64,000 nucleotides of DNA from Cedecea lapagei. GTDB taxonomy: Bacteria; Pseudomonadota; Gammaproteobacteria; Enterobacterales; Enterobacteriaceae. Shown here one piece after another: positions 26,938 through 36,277 of the stretch. The stretch spans positions 1,488,001-1,552,000 of the forward strand of contig NZ_LR134201.1 of assembly GCF_900635955.1 (NCBI RefSeq). The letters run 5' to 3'. Both the position numbers and the translations under genes were made by a program. The notes below the pieces were generated by a model, which worked only from the letters and a program-made list of their open reading frames with translations, was not told the origin of the DNA and ran no database searches. Position 1 is the first letter of the stretch. Every line of letters begins with the position of its first letter.

Positions 26938-28791
26938 ATGAGACGACTTTTAACCACGTTGATGATTCTGCTGGTTGTGCTAATCGCCGGCCTGACCTCA
27001 CTTGTGTTGTTGGTTAACCCTAACGACTTCCGTGGTTATATGATTCGTCAGGTCGAAGCCCGCAGCGGCTATAGTCTTGAGCTGGAAGGGCCGCTGCGCT
27101 GGCACGTCTGGCCGCAGCTGAGTATTTTATCCGGCCGGATGTCGTTGACCGCGCCGGGCGCCAGCCAGCCGATGGTGAGTGCGGAAAATATGCGCCTTGA
27201 CGTTGCGCTGATCCCGCTGCTTTCTCACCAGCTTCAGGTTCGCCAGGTGATGCTGAAAGGCGCGGTGATCCAGCTGACGCCGCAGGCCGAGGCGCAGCGT
27301 TCACAAAATGCCCCAGTGGGGCCGAAAGGCACCGTCAGCGATCCCGACGCCGGCCGCGGCTGGTCTTTTGATGTTTCTAAGCTCAGGGTGGTCGACAGCG
27401 TGCTGGTCTTCCAGCATACCAATGACGAACAGATCACCGTTCGCAATATTAATCTGCAAATGGAGCAGGACGATAAGCGCCAGGCGCATATTGAAGCCAG
27501 CAGCCGTATCACCCGGGATCAGCGTGATTTAGCGCTCTCTTTAACCGCCGATGTTGACCTCAGCGATTACCCGCAGCAGGTCAACGCTAAACTGAGCCAG
27601 ATTGAGTATCAGCTCCAGGGAGCCGACCTCCCCGTCACCGGCATTAGCGGCGCGGGTGCGCTGCAGTTAGGGTGGAAAAACGCCGACAGCCAGCTTTCCC
27701 TCAGCCAGCTGCAGCTCACGGCCAATGACAGCGATCTGCAGGGCGACCTCAGCGTGAAGCTGCAGGATAAACCGCTGTGGACCGCAGAGTTACGTTCCCA
27801 ACTGCTTAATCTGGATAAACTCGTTGCCAACTCCTCCGGCGCAGACAGCGCCATTAGCCAACAGGCGCAGCAGGCCCAGCAGCCAGCCCGTCCCGGCCCT
27901 GTCATTGCCGAGGACAGCACGGAAACAAACTACCATAGCCTGCGAGATTTTAATGCGCGTGTGAACATCTCGGCGGGTGAAGTCCGCTGGCGCGGGCTGG
28001 GCTTCAGCGACGTGCGCTCTGCGCTGGTTAACCAGGATGGCAAGCTCAGCATTAACCAGCTTAGCGGCAAGCTGGGGCAGGGCACCCTGTCGCTGCCGGG
28101 AGGCGTTGATGCCAGCGGGCAGACGCCAAAACTGGCATTCCAGCCGCAGGTGAAGAATATTGAAATCAGCGATATTCTCACGGCGTTTGATTACCCCATT
28201 GCCCTGTCCGGTCAGCTCTCTATGAGCGGCGATTTTAGCGGGGGCCGCCTTGATGCGGAGGATTTCCGTCACGGATGGCAGGGGGAGGCCCGGCTTGAGC
28301 TGGCCCACTCCCGGCTGCAGGGCATGAACTTCCAGCAGCTGATTCAGCAGGCGGTAAGCCGTAATAATGAAGGCGTTGAGGGGAAACAAAACGTCGACAA
28401 CGCCACCGAGCTGGACCATTTTTCAACGTCGGCGTCGCTGGATAATGGGCTGCTGACGCTGGAGAACATGGCAGGTGAATCCCCCGTGTTGTCTCTGACC
28501 GGAAATGGCACCATGGATCTGGTGAAAGAGGTCTGTGATACCAACTTCGCGATTAAGGTCCGGGACGGCTGGCAGGGCAGCAACAGCAAGCTGATTGAAA
28601 CGCTTAAAACCACGGCCGTGCCGCTGCGCGTTTACGGTCCCTGGCAGCAGCTAAATTATTCGCTGCAGGTTGATCAGGTTCTGCGCAAGCAGCTGCAGGA
28701 TGAGGCGAAGCGTCGGCTCAATGAGTGGCTGGATAAGCATAAAGGGAGCGACAGGGCGAAGAATGTTAAACAGCTGATGGATAAGCTATAA
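26938..28791 (+). CDS. asmA: Inner-membrane protein AsmA
   Basis: AsmA-family bridge-like protein with an N-terminal inner-membrane helix and a long periplasmic beta structure; linked in E. coli to outer-membrane assembly and phospholipid transport. 617 aa, with TM about residues 5-25 (LTTLMILLVVLIAGLTSLVL) and the conserved C-terminal AsmA_2 region (VPLRVYGPWQQLNYSLQVDQ). I chose ATG 26938 (MRRLLTT) with GGAGAAGG just upstream, matching E. coli. An in-frame ATG at 26926 overlaps that site. The middle (about 300-330) is Q/A/P-rich and likely variable. Confidence 0.95.
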   Translation: MRRLLTTLMILLVVLIAGLTSLVLLVNPNDFRGYMIRQVEARSGYSLELEGPLRWHVWPQLSILSGRMSLTAPGASQPMVSAENMRLDVALIPLLSHQLQVRQVMLKGAVIQLTPQAEAQRSQNAPVGPKGTVSDPDAGRGWSFDVSKLRVVDSVLVFQHTNDEQITVRNINLQMEQDDKRQAHIEASSRITRDQRDLALSLTADVDLSDYPQQVNAKLSQIEYQLQGADLPVTGISGAGALQLGWKNADSQLSLSQLQLTANDSDLQGDLSVKLQDKPLWTAELRSQLLNLDKLVANSSGADSAISQQAQQAQQPARPGPVIAEDSTETNYHSLRDFNARVNISAGEVRWRGLGFSDVRSALVNQDGKLSINQLSGKLGQGTLSLPGGVDASGQTPKLAFQPQVKNIEISDILTAFDYPIALSGQLSMSGDFSGGRLDAEDFRHGWQGEARLELAHSRLQGMNFQQLIQQAVSRNNEGVEGKQNVDNATELDHFSTSASLDNGLLTLENMAGESPVLSLTGNGTMDLVKEVCDTNFAIKVRDGWQGSNSKLIETLKTTAVPLRVYGPWQQLNYSLQVDQVLRKQLQDEAKRRLNEWLDKHKGSDRAKNVKQLMDKL

Positions 28792-28795
28792 GCAT

Positions 28796-28859
28796 AAAGA
28801 GGGAAACATGTTTTCCCTCTTTGTTCGCCACGTCTGAACCGGCATTCGCCGGTTTTTTT
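28796..28859. terminator. Two tandem hairpins between asmA and yegH
   Basis: The first hairpin pairs aaagagggaaa (28796-28806) with the ttttccctcttt stretch. The second is aaccggc (28837-28843) with gccggtt (28848-28854), loop attc, followed by T. The second overlaps the end of yegH, so it can serve both converging genes. Confidence 0.85.
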
Positions 28860-30441
28860 ATACTTCATAATCCAGCAGGCTATCCTCTTGCTGGCGCGGG
28901 ATTATCTGCACCTTGTTCACCCTGTGATTGACCACCTCCAGCGTTTTCAGCAAGTAATTCCCCACTTCAACGCTCTCTCCTTCCTCAGGAATGTGCTGTA
29001 AATGCTCCATCAGCAGCCCGGCAATGGTGTGGTATTCACGCTTTTCGTCAAGGGGCAGGGCGATGTACTGTACCAGGTCATCAAGGGGCATATGGCCGTT
29101 GGCCGTCCAGCTACCGTCCGCATTTTTCTGAATATCGTGGCGAGCATCGATCTCTTCCACTTCGTTCGGCAGGTTACCGGCAATGGTTTCCATCACGTCG
29201 CTCAGCGTAACGATGCCCTCCACCGAGCCAAATTCATCTACCACGAAGGCAAAATGGGTGCGCGCGGTGCGGAACTGTTCCAGCGCCTGCAGCAGCGGCA
29301 GGGCCTCCGGGAAGACCAGCGGCTGGCGAATCAGCGGCGCGATGTCCAGGGCTTCACCGTGCAATGACTGCTGCAGCAAATCGATAACGTGAACCACGCC
29401 GAGGATCTCCTCTCCGTCATCCGTCGCCACGATGCGCGTATGTTTGTTCTTATCCAGCAGTTCCCGAATCTGAGCTTCCGGTGCGGCAATATTCAGGTGC
29501 TCAACATCATGGCGGGAGGTCATGATGCTGCTAACGCTGCGCTGGTTAAGATGCAGAACCCGCGCGATCATTCGCGTCTCCTGAGGGTTAAAAACATCAT
29601 TGTTAATGCCGCTGTCCGCAATCAGCGAGGCGGTCTGCGCGTCCAGCTCTGCCTCCTCTTTTTTGCCGTTCAGCAGCCGAAGCACGGCCTCTGCGGTGCG
29701 CTCGCGCAGCGACTGGTTGGCCGAAAGAAAGCGCCTGCGGTTAAAGATGGCCAGCTGATTCAGCGATTCAATCATTACCGAGAAGCCAATGGCCGCATAG
29801 AGATAGCCTTTCGGGATCTGGTAACCAAAGCCGTCGGCCACCAGGCTAAAACCAATCATCAGCAGGAAACTCAGGCACAAAATCACGATTGTCGGGTGGC
29901 TGTTCACAAATCTCGTCAGTGATTTGCTGGCCAGCACCATCAGCCCGATGGCGATAATGACTGCGGCCATCATCACCGCAAGATGGTCGACCATGCCAAC
30001 GGCGGTAACAACCGAGTCCAGAGAAAATACGGCGTCGAGAATGACTATCTGGGCTACCACGGGCCAGAATTTCGCTCCCCGCTTCTGCGCGTGGTGCTCG
30101 CTGTCCTTACCTTCCAGCCGCTCATTAAGCTCCATGGTTGCCTTAAACAGTAAGAACAGGCCGCCAAACAGCATGATCAGATCTCTGGCGCTAAAGCTGA
30201 ACTCGTGAAGCGTAAAGAGCGGTCGGGTTAGCGTCACCAGCCATGAAATAGAGGCCAGCAGCAGCAGGCGCATGACCATCGCCAGCATTAAACCCGTGAC
30301 GCGGGCGCGGTCGCGCAGTTTAGGCGGCAATTTTTCAGCGAGGATGGCAATGAAAACGAGGTTATCAATGCCCAGAACCAGTTCGAGAATGACCAGGGTA
30401 ACTAACCCGGCCCAGATTGAGGGGTCGGCAATCCATTCCAT
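28858..30441 (-). CDS. yegH: TerC-type membrane protein with CBS and CorC domains, YegH
   Basis: 527 aa. The N-terminal TerC-family membrane domain has seven TM helices (about 10-235, beginning with LVTLVILELVLGIDNLVF). It is followed by paired CBS domains (about 300-425) and a CorC/HlyC transporter-associated domain (about 440-520). The family is linked to metal or ion handling; the specific role of YegH is not established. It is transcribed away from wza, and its promoter lies in the shared 728-base spacer. Confidence 0.93.
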   Translation of the reverse strand: MEWIADPSIWAGLVTLVILELVLGIDNLVFIAILAEKLPPKLRDRARVTGLMLAMVMRLLLLASISWLVTLTRPLFTLHEFSFSARDLIMLFGGLFLLFKATMELNERLEGKDSEHHAQKRGAKFWPVVAQIVILDAVFSLDSVVTAVGMVDHLAVMMAAVIIAIGLMVLASKSLTRFVNSHPTIVILCLSFLLMIGFSLVADGFGYQIPKGYLYAAIGFSVMIESLNQLAIFNRRRFLSANQSLRERTAEAVLRLLNGKKEEAELDAQTASLIADSGINNDVFNPQETRMIARVLHLNQRSVSSIMTSRHDVEHLNIAAPEAQIRELLDKNKHTRIVATDDGEEILGVVHVIDLLQQSLHGEALDIAPLIRQPLVFPEALPLLQALEQFRTARTHFAFVVDEFGSVEGIVTLSDVMETIAGNLPNEVEEIDARHDIQKNADGSWTANGHMPLDDLVQYIALPLDEKREYHTIAGLLMEHLQHIPEEGESVEVGNYLLKTLEVVNHRVNKVQIIPRQQEDSLLDYEV

Positions 30442-30697
30442 ACGGGGTTATAGCCTTTTAACTTGCGGGCAAATGCCACACTGAAATGATGGATAATTGT
30501 CAGGCAAAAAGCAATTACTGCCTGAGATTAATCCGTAATGACTTATAGAATTATCATCATTAAATGAATATCCAGCAGAATATTACGGTTTTTTTTGCTG
30601 AGATATTTTCGATTATATATTTTATTTATTGATGAGCCACTATGAGATATGTCTGTATATGTTCAGGGTGATTGTCTTAATATCTTTATTGTCAATA

Positions 30698-30711
30698 TAA
30701 AGAAAATCCTA
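30698..30711 (+). promoter_or_regulatory. RcsAB box of the wza promoter
   Basis: TAAAGAAAATCCTA matches the RcsAB consensus TAAGAATATTCCTA at 11 of 14 positions. From memory it differs by one base from the E. coli wza box. It lies about 460 bases upstream of the wza start codon, a similar distance to that in E. coli. Confidence 0.75.
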
Positions 30712-30944
30712 AAACGTTATTATTGTGTGGTTCATATTATTCTTAAAAGTCTGTTTGCTACCTTTTGTCTCCTTGCCTGACGAGTTTTAAGCTGCAACAA
30801 TCCATAGCGATGATTAGCAGTGAATGTGTTTTTTATACATTGGTTAATAGTTCGCCCCAGTATTTCCATAAAGTCTGATTATCTTATTCCAATATCTTGC
30901 AAGGTATTTGAATTCGACAGGTATTCAGAATTATTTACCGTTTT

Positions 30945-30982
30945 CAGTAGGTTGGTGACTGTGAGCCAGGGGCGGTAGCGTG
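30945..30982 (+). promoter_or_regulatory. JUMPStart with ops element (RfaH recruitment), wza leader
   Basis: The segment ends in gagccaggggcggtagcgtg, the conserved JUMPStart core; the 12-base ops element GGCGGTAGCGTG is at 30971-30982. RfaH loads on RNA polymerase paused at ops and lets it read long surface-polysaccharide operons. The left part of this copy is diverged. Confidence 0.93.
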
Positions 30983-31169
30983 CCCGGATGCGGCCAGATT
31001 ACAGCAAGCCATGGAGCTATCAGAATGTCGGGGAATAAATTTATTTTAGGAATAATGCCAGTTATCTCACGCTCTGAATATGTTCAATTCTTTACTTCAT
31101 TCTCAAGGCCAGCGGCTTGCTTGTTTTATTCGCTCAGGATAATTACTCTGCCATAGTGATAAATATTCA

Positions 31170-32309
31170 ATGATAAAATATAAACTTAAGTTGATGCCTT
31201 TATTGGTGTCGGTCACGTTGATGAGCGGCTGTACGGTATTTCCCGGCAGCAATATGTCGACATCGGGAAAAGACGTCATCAAGCAGCAGGATGCCGACTT
31301 TGACCTTGACAGAATGGTCAATGTCTATCCGTTAACACCGCGCCTGGTCGAGCAGCTGCGCCCGCGTCAGGTTGTCGCCCAGCCGAATGCCGGTCTGGAT
31401 AAAGAGATCGCCAATTACGAGTATCGCGTCGGCCCAGGGGACGTTTTAAACGTCACGGTCTGGGACCATCCGGAATTAACCACGCCAGCGGGACAATATC
31501 GCAGCTCCAGCGACACCGGCAACTGGGTCCAGCCCGATGGCACCATGTTCTATCCCTATGTGGGAAAAGTCAGCGTGACCGGCAAAACGCTTGCAGAGAT
31601 CCGCAGCGATATTACCGGCCGCCTGGCGCAGTACATTGCCCAGCCGCAGGTGGACGTTAATATCGCTGCCTTCCGCTCGCAAAAGGCCTATATCTCAGGG
31701 CAGGTCAACAAGTCCGGACAGCAGCCCATCACCAACGTTCCGCTGACTATCCTCGACGCCATCAACGCGGCAGGCGGCTTAACCGATGCGGCAGACTGGC
31801 GCAACGTGGTGCTGACCCACAAAGGCCAGGAGAAACGCATTTCCCTGCAGGCGCTGATGCAAAACGGTGACCTCAGCCAAAATCATCTGCTTTACCCCGG
31901 CGATATCCTGTTTGTCCCTCGCAATGACGACCTGAAGGTATTTGTCATGGGCGAAGTGAAGAAGCAGGCCACGCTCAAAATGGACTTCAGCGGCATGACG
32001 CTCACCGAAGCGCTTGGCCAGGCCGAGGGGATCGATCTTACCTCTTCGAACGCCAGCGGCATCTTCGTGATCCGTCCGCTCAAAGGCCAGACTCAGCAAA
32101 ACGGCAAGATTGCCAATATCTATCAGCTTGATATGTCTGATGCGACTTCGCTGGTGATGGGCACCGAATTCCAGCTGCAGCCTTATGACGTGGTGTACGT
32201 GACAACCGCACCGGTTTCCCGCTGGAATCGCCTGATCAACCAGCTACTGCCAACCATCAGCGGCGTCCGCTACATGACCGATACCGCCAAAGATATCCAC
32301 ACCTGGTAA
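31170..32309 (+). CDS. wza: Outer-membrane polysaccharide export lipoprotein Wza
   Basis: Octameric outer-membrane channel for colanic acid. The 379-aa precursor has a lipoprotein signal with lipobox LMSGC (C21 acylated). The polysaccharide export domain begins at about residue 87 (YRVGPGDVLNVTVWDHPEL), SLBB repeats follow (about 165-340), and a C-terminal amphipathic helix ends the protein and would form the outer-membrane barrel. First gene of the operon; wzb starts six bases after its stop. Confidence 0.97.
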   Translation: MIKYKLKLMPLLVSVTLMSGCTVFPGSNMSTSGKDVIKQQDADFDLDRMVNVYPLTPRLVEQLRPRQVVAQPNAGLDKEIANYEYRVGPGDVLNVTVWDHPELTTPAGQYRSSSDTGNWVQPDGTMFYPYVGKVSVTGKTLAEIRSDITGRLAQYIAQPQVDVNIAAFRSQKAYISGQVNKSGQQPITNVPLTILDAINAAGGLTDAADWRNVVLTHKGQEKRISLQALMQNGDLSQNHLLYPGDILFVPRNDDLKVFVMGEVKKQATLKMDFSGMTLTEALGQAEGIDLTSSNASGIFVIRPLKGQTQQNGKIANIYQLDMSDATSLVMGTEFQLQPYDVVYVTTAPVSRWNRLINQLLPTISGVRYMTDTAKDIHTW

Positions 32310-32315
32310 CGCGCT

Positions 32316-32759
32316 ATGTTCAACAAAATACTTGTGGTTTGCGTGGGAAACATCTGCCGCTCCCCCACGGCTGAACGTCTGCTCAAGCGCTATAACCCGG
32401 AGCTTAACGTCAGTTCCGCGGGGCTGGGAGCGCTGGTAGGGAAGGGCGCAGATGCGGGAGCCGTTGACGTCGCCGGACGACACGACCTCTCTCTGGAGGG
32501 GCATTTAGCCCGTCAGGTTTCCGGCCGCCTCTGTCGGGAGCATGACCTGATCCTGGCGATGGAAAAGCGCCACATCACCACGCTTTGCGAAATGGCGCCT
32601 GAGATGCGCGGCAAAGTGATGCTGTTTGGCCACTGGGATGCCGGGAGGGAAATCCCGGACCCCTACCGCAAAAGCCGCGACGCCTTTGAGGCGGTCTACA
32701 GCATGCTCGACCTTTCTGCCCAGAAGTGGGCTAACGCACTTAACGCTCATCAGGGATAA
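32316..32759 (+). CDS. wzb: Low-molecular-weight protein-tyrosine phosphatase Wzb
   Basis: Dephosphorylates the tyrosine cluster of Wzc, keeping the polymerisation/export cycle running. The 147-aa length is standard. The P-loop CVGNICRS has nucleophile C9 and R15, and the general acid is D115 in DPYRKS. It lies between wza and wzc with spacers of six and two bases. Confidence 0.97.
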   Translation: MFNKILVVCVGNICRSPTAERLLKRYNPELNVSSAGLGALVGKGADAGAVDVAGRHDLSLEGHLARQVSGRLCREHDLILAMEKRHITTLCEMAPEMRGKVMLFGHWDAGREIPDPYRKSRDAFEAVYSMLDLSAQKWANALNAHQG

Positions 32760-32761
32760 CA

Positions 32762-34930
32762 ATGACAGAGAAAGTACGCCGCTCGAGCGCCCCGACCGAG
32801 GGCAATGACGAGATTGATATTGGCCGTCTGTTTGGCACCGTGCTGGAAGCTCGCTGGTGGTTGATCGGGATTACCGGCCTGTTCGCGGCGCTGGCCGTGG
32901 TGTATGCGCTGTTCGCTACGCCGGTATATAAGGCCGACGCGCTGGTGCAAATCGAACAGAATGCCGGTAATACCCTGGTCAATGACATCAGCTCCGCGCT
33001 AAGCAATAAGCCGCCGGCTTCTGCCGCAGAAATTCAGCTGATCCAGTCCCGCCTGGTGCTGGGAAAGACCGTTGACGATCTGAACCTGGATATTTCGGTC
33101 AGCAAGAACACCTTCTGGCTGTTCGGCGCAGGCTGGGATCGGCTGCGGGGACACCAGAACGACACGGTGAATGTCACCACCTTTACCCTACCGGCCGGGA
33201 TGAACAAAGACACCTTCACCGTCGAAGTCCTGAACGACAAACAGTACCAGTTGACCAGCGACAGTGGTTTTAGCGCAAAAGGTGAAGTGGGCAAGCTGCT
33301 GAGTCAGGGCGGCGTCACGCTGCAGATAGACGGGATACAGGCCCAGCCGGGCGACAGCTTCACGGTGGTGAAGTACTCTACGCTTGGCATGATCAATCAG
33401 CTTTTGGGCAACCTGACGGTAACCGAAAACGGGAAAGATACCGGCGTGCTCAGCCTGTCCTATACCGGCGAAGATAAAGATCAGATTCGTGCAATTCTCG
33501 ATAGCATTACCCGCAACTACCTTGCCCAGAACGTGCAGCGTAAATCTGAAGAAGCCTCCAGAAGCCTGAAGTTCCTGGCCGAGCAGCTGCCGGAAGTTCG
33601 CCACAACCTGGATTCGGCGGAAAACAAACTTAACGCTTATCGCCAGCGTCAGGATTCAGTGGATCTCTCCCTTGAGGCCAAATCGCTGCTGGATTCCGTG
33701 GTGAATATTGACGCCCAGCTGAATCAGCTGACCTTCAAAGAAGCGGAAATCTCCAAGCTCTACACCAAAGTTCACCCGTCCTACCGCACGCTGCTGGAAC
33801 AGCGAAAAACGCTTGAGGACCAGAGGTCTCGTCTGACCAACAGCATCGCCGCTATGCCAAAAACCCAGCAGGAAATTGTGCGCCTGACCCGCGACGTGGA
33901 GTCCGGCCAGCAGGTTTACATGCAGCTGCTGAATAAGCAGCAGGAGCTGAAAATTACTGAGGCCAGCACCGTGGGAGACGTGCGTATCGTTGACCCGGCG
34001 ATTACGCAGCCGGGAATGGTGAAGCCGCAGCGCGCGCTGGTGGTTCTGGGCAGCATCATTCTGGGTCTTATCGTCTCCATTATTGGCGTGCTGCTGCGCT
34101 CGCTGTTTAACGGCGGTATCGAAAGCCCGGCGGTGCTCGAAGAAGCGGGACTTAACGTTTATGCCAGTATTCCGCTGTCTGAATGGCAGAAAACTCGCGA
34201 TCACGCCAATGTCCGCAATGTGAAAGGCGCTAAACGCCATAAACAGAGCCAGCTGCTGGCCGTGGGTAACCCAACAGATTTGGCTATCGAGGCGATCCGC
34301 AGCCTGCGTACCAGCCTGCACTTTGCCATGATGCAGGCGCCTAACAACGTTCTGATGCTCACTGGCGTTAGCCCGTCGATCGGTAAAACCTTTGTTTGTG
34401 CCAACCTTGCGGCGGTGATCAGCCAGACCAACAAGCGCGTGCTGCTAATAGACTGCGATATGCGCAAAGGGTATACCCACGAACTGCTGGGGACGACCAA
34501 CGTAAACGGTCTGTCTGATGTGCTTTCCGGACAGGGGGATATGACGCGCTGCGCACAGAAAACCTCCGTGCCGAATTTTGACTTGATTCCGCGTGGACAG
34601 GTTCCGGCTAATCCTTCAGAGCTGCTGATGCACGAGCGTTTCGCTCAGCTGGTGAAGTGGGCTAGCGAGAACTATGACCTGGTGCTGATTGATACCCCGC
34701 CAATTCTTGCCGTGACGGACGCGGCGATTGTTGGCCGTCATGCCGGCACTACGCTGATGGTGGCACGTTATGCGGTGAACACGCTGAAAGAGGTGGAAAC
34801 CAGCCTCAGCCGCTTTGAGCAGAATGGGATTGCGGTACGCGGCGTGATCCTGAACTCGATCTTCCGCAGAGCCACCGGCTACCAGGATTACGGGTATTAC
34901 GAATACGAATATAAGTCGGATGCTAAATAA
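32762..34930 (+). CDS. wzc: Polysaccharide co-polymerase and tyrosine autokinase Wzc
   Basis: Inner-membrane PCP-2a protein that sets chain length and couples polymerisation to export through Wza. 722 aa: Wzz-type N-terminal TM (about 33-53), a periplasmic region, a second TM (about 428-450) and a cytoplasmic BY-kinase domain. Walker A is GVSPSIGKTF (K542) and Walker A' is LLIDCDMRKG. The C-terminal cluster has six tyrosines (Y707, 710, 712, 713, 715, 717), the substrates of autophosphorylation and of Wzb. Confidence 0.97.
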   Translation: MTEKVRRSSAPTEGNDEIDIGRLFGTVLEARWWLIGITGLFAALAVVYALFATPVYKADALVQIEQNAGNTLVNDISSALSNKPPASAAEIQLIQSRLVLGKTVDDLNLDISVSKNTFWLFGAGWDRLRGHQNDTVNVTTFTLPAGMNKDTFTVEVLNDKQYQLTSDSGFSAKGEVGKLLSQGGVTLQIDGIQAQPGDSFTVVKYSTLGMINQLLGNLTVTENGKDTGVLSLSYTGEDKDQIRAILDSITRNYLAQNVQRKSEEASRSLKFLAEQLPEVRHNLDSAENKLNAYRQRQDSVDLSLEAKSLLDSVVNIDAQLNQLTFKEAEISKLYTKVHPSYRTLLEQRKTLEDQRSRLTNSIAAMPKTQQEIVRLTRDVESGQQVYMQLLNKQQELKITEASTVGDVRIVDPAITQPGMVKPQRALVVLGSIILGLIVSIIGVLLRSLFNGGIESPAVLEEAGLNVYASIPLSEWQKTRDHANVRNVKGAKRHKQSQLLAVGNPTDLAIEAIRSLRTSLHFAMMQAPNNVLMLTGVSPSIGKTFVCANLAAVISQTNKRVLLIDCDMRKGYTHELLGTTNVNGLSDVLSGQGDMTRCAQKTSVPNFDLIPRGQVPANPSELLMHERFAQLVKWASENYDLVLIDTPPILAVTDAAIVGRHAGTTLMVARYAVNTLKEVETSLSRFEQNGIAVRGVILNSIFRRATGYQDYGYYEYEYKSDAK

Positions 34931-34940
34931 GGTGATGGCC

Positions 34941-35789
34941 ATGAACAGCAGCGCAACTCGCCCGCTTATCTCTATTTATATGCCAACGTGGAACCGCCAG
35001 CAGCTGGCTATTCGCGCCATAAACTCGGTGCTGCGTCAGGATTATGACCACTGGGAAATGATCATCGTCGATGACTGCTCAGCGAACTTTCAGCAGCTGC
35101 AGCAGTTTGTTGAGGACCTTAACGATCCTCGCGTGCGCTACCTTCACAACGACGTCAACAGCGGCGCCTGTGCGGTACGTAACCAGGCGATTCAGCTGGC
35201 GCAGGGTCGGTTTATCACCGGGATTGACGATGACGATGAATGGACGCCGAACCGTCTGTCGGTGTTTCTTTCCCACCAGCATCAGCTGGTGACCCATGCG
35301 TTTTTATACGCTAACGACTATCTGTGCGAAGGGCAGGTTTACTCGCAGCCTGCCAGCCTGCCGCTTTACCCAAAGTCGCCGTATTCGCTGAAGCTGTTCT
35401 ATAAGCGCAATATCATCGGCAATCAGGTGTTTACCTACGCCGAGCGCTTTAAAAGCAGCCTGTTTGACACCGCGCTGAAAGCGGCGCAGGACTATGACAT
35501 CTTTCTACGCATGGTGGTGGAATACGGCCAGCCGTGGAAGGTGGAAGAGGCAACCCAAATTCTGCACGTGAATCACGGCGAAATGCAGATAACCCAATCG
35601 CCGAAGAAATTTGCCGGTTACTTCCACTTCTACCGCAAGCACAAAGACAAATTCGACCGGGGCAGCAAGAAGTATCAGCTGTATACGCTCTACCAGATCC
35701 GCAACAAGCGCATGTCTTTGCGCACGCTGTTAGCTCTGCTGACGGTGCGCAACGGTAAGCGTCTCGCGGATAGCCTGCGGGGGAGGTAA
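34941..35789 (+). CDS. wcaA: Colanic acid glycosyltransferase WcaA (GT2)
   Basis: Cytoplasmic GT-A fold transferase adding a sugar to the lipid-linked colanic acid repeat. 282 aa from ATG 34941. It has the N-terminal donor site (PLISIYMPTWNRQQLAIRAI), DD in IIVDDC and a metal-binding DDDDEW. I chose ATG 34941, spaced from AAGGTG. In-frame ATGs at 34935 and 34920 are possible, the latter inside wzc. The acceptor linkage is not decided by sequence. Confidence 0.93.
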   Translation: MNSSATRPLISIYMPTWNRQQLAIRAINSVLRQDYDHWEMIIVDDCSANFQQLQQFVEDLNDPRVRYLHNDVNSGACAVRNQAIQLAQGRFITGIDDDDEWTPNRLSVFLSHQHQLVTHAFLYANDYLCEGQVYSQPASLPLYPKSPYSLKLFYKRNIIGNQVFTYAERFKSSLFDTALKAAQDYDIFLRMVVEYGQPWKVEEATQILHVNHGEMQITQSPKKFAGYFHFYRKHKDKFDRGSKKYQLYTLYQIRNKRMSLRTLLALLTVRNGKRLADSLRGR

Positions 35790-35791
35790 GC

Positions 35792-36277
35792 GTGCTGGAA
35801 GATTTACGAGCCAATAGCTGGAGCCTGCGCCCGTGCTGCATGGTGCTGGCTTACCGCGTTGCCCACTTCTGTTCGGTGTGGCGCAAGAAGAACGTTATCA
35901 ACAACCTATGGGCGGCACCGGTTTTACTGGCGTATCGCTTTATCACTGAATGTCTGTTTGGCTATGAAATCCAGGCGGCCGCCACCATTGGCCGCCGCTT
36001 CACCATTCATCACGGCTACGCGGTAGTGATCAATAAGTTTGTCGTCGCGGGGGATGATTTCACCATTCGCCACGGCGTCACCATCGGCAACCGTGGCAAC
36101 AGCCTGGCCTGCCCGGTAATTGGTCACGGCGTTGAGCTGGGCGCGAACGTGATTATCGTTGGCGACATCACCATCGGCAATAACGTAGCGGTGGGCGCAG
36201 GCAGCGTGGTGCTGGACAGCGTGCCGGACAACGCGCTGGTGGTGGGTGAAAAAGCGCGGGTTAAGGTGATCAAATGA
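35792..36277 (+). CDS. wcaB: Colanic acid acetyltransferase WcaB
   Basis: Left-handed beta-helix acyltransferase (serine acetyltransferase-like), 161 aa. Hexapeptide repeats run from about residue 60 to 155 (ITIGNN-like turns, GAGSVVLDSVPDNALVVG), with an HHGYAVVIN-type active-site histidine region. It is thought to O-acetylate the repeat unit; which position is not established by sequence. The start is GTG, two bases after wcaA with GGGGGAGG as ribosome-binding site. Its end overlaps wcaC by four bases. Confidence 0.93.
   Translation: MLEDLRANSWSLRPCCMVLAYRVAHFCSVWRKKNVINNLWAAPVLLAYRFITECLFGYEIQAAATIGRRFTIHHGYAVVINKFVVAGDDFTIRHGVTIGNRGNSLACPVIGHGVELGANVIIVGDITIGNNVAVGAGSVVLDSVPDNALVVGEKARVKVIK

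Larger units (their letters stand above)
30442..31169. promoter_or_regulatory. Long AT-rich leader and promoter region of the colanic acid operon
   Basis: 728 bases with no gene. It holds the yegH promoter side, the RcsAB box at 30698-30711, a dyad TCTTTAT/ATAAAGA (30683-30703) overlapping the left end of that box, and the JUMPStart/ops element at 30945-30982, about 190 bases before wza. The long untranslated leader is the arrangement known in E. coli, where RcsAB activates initiation and RfaH prevents early termination. Confidence 0.8.

Noticed and set aside
30732..30745. RcsAB-like half site tcatattattctta
   Set aside because: Only one half matches the consensus well, and the neighbouring 30698-30711 site is much better.
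31047..31060. Second RcsAB-like box (taggaataatgcca)
   Set aside because: It matches 10 of 14 positions but lies downstream of the ops element, inside the transcribed leader, where an activator site is unlikely.
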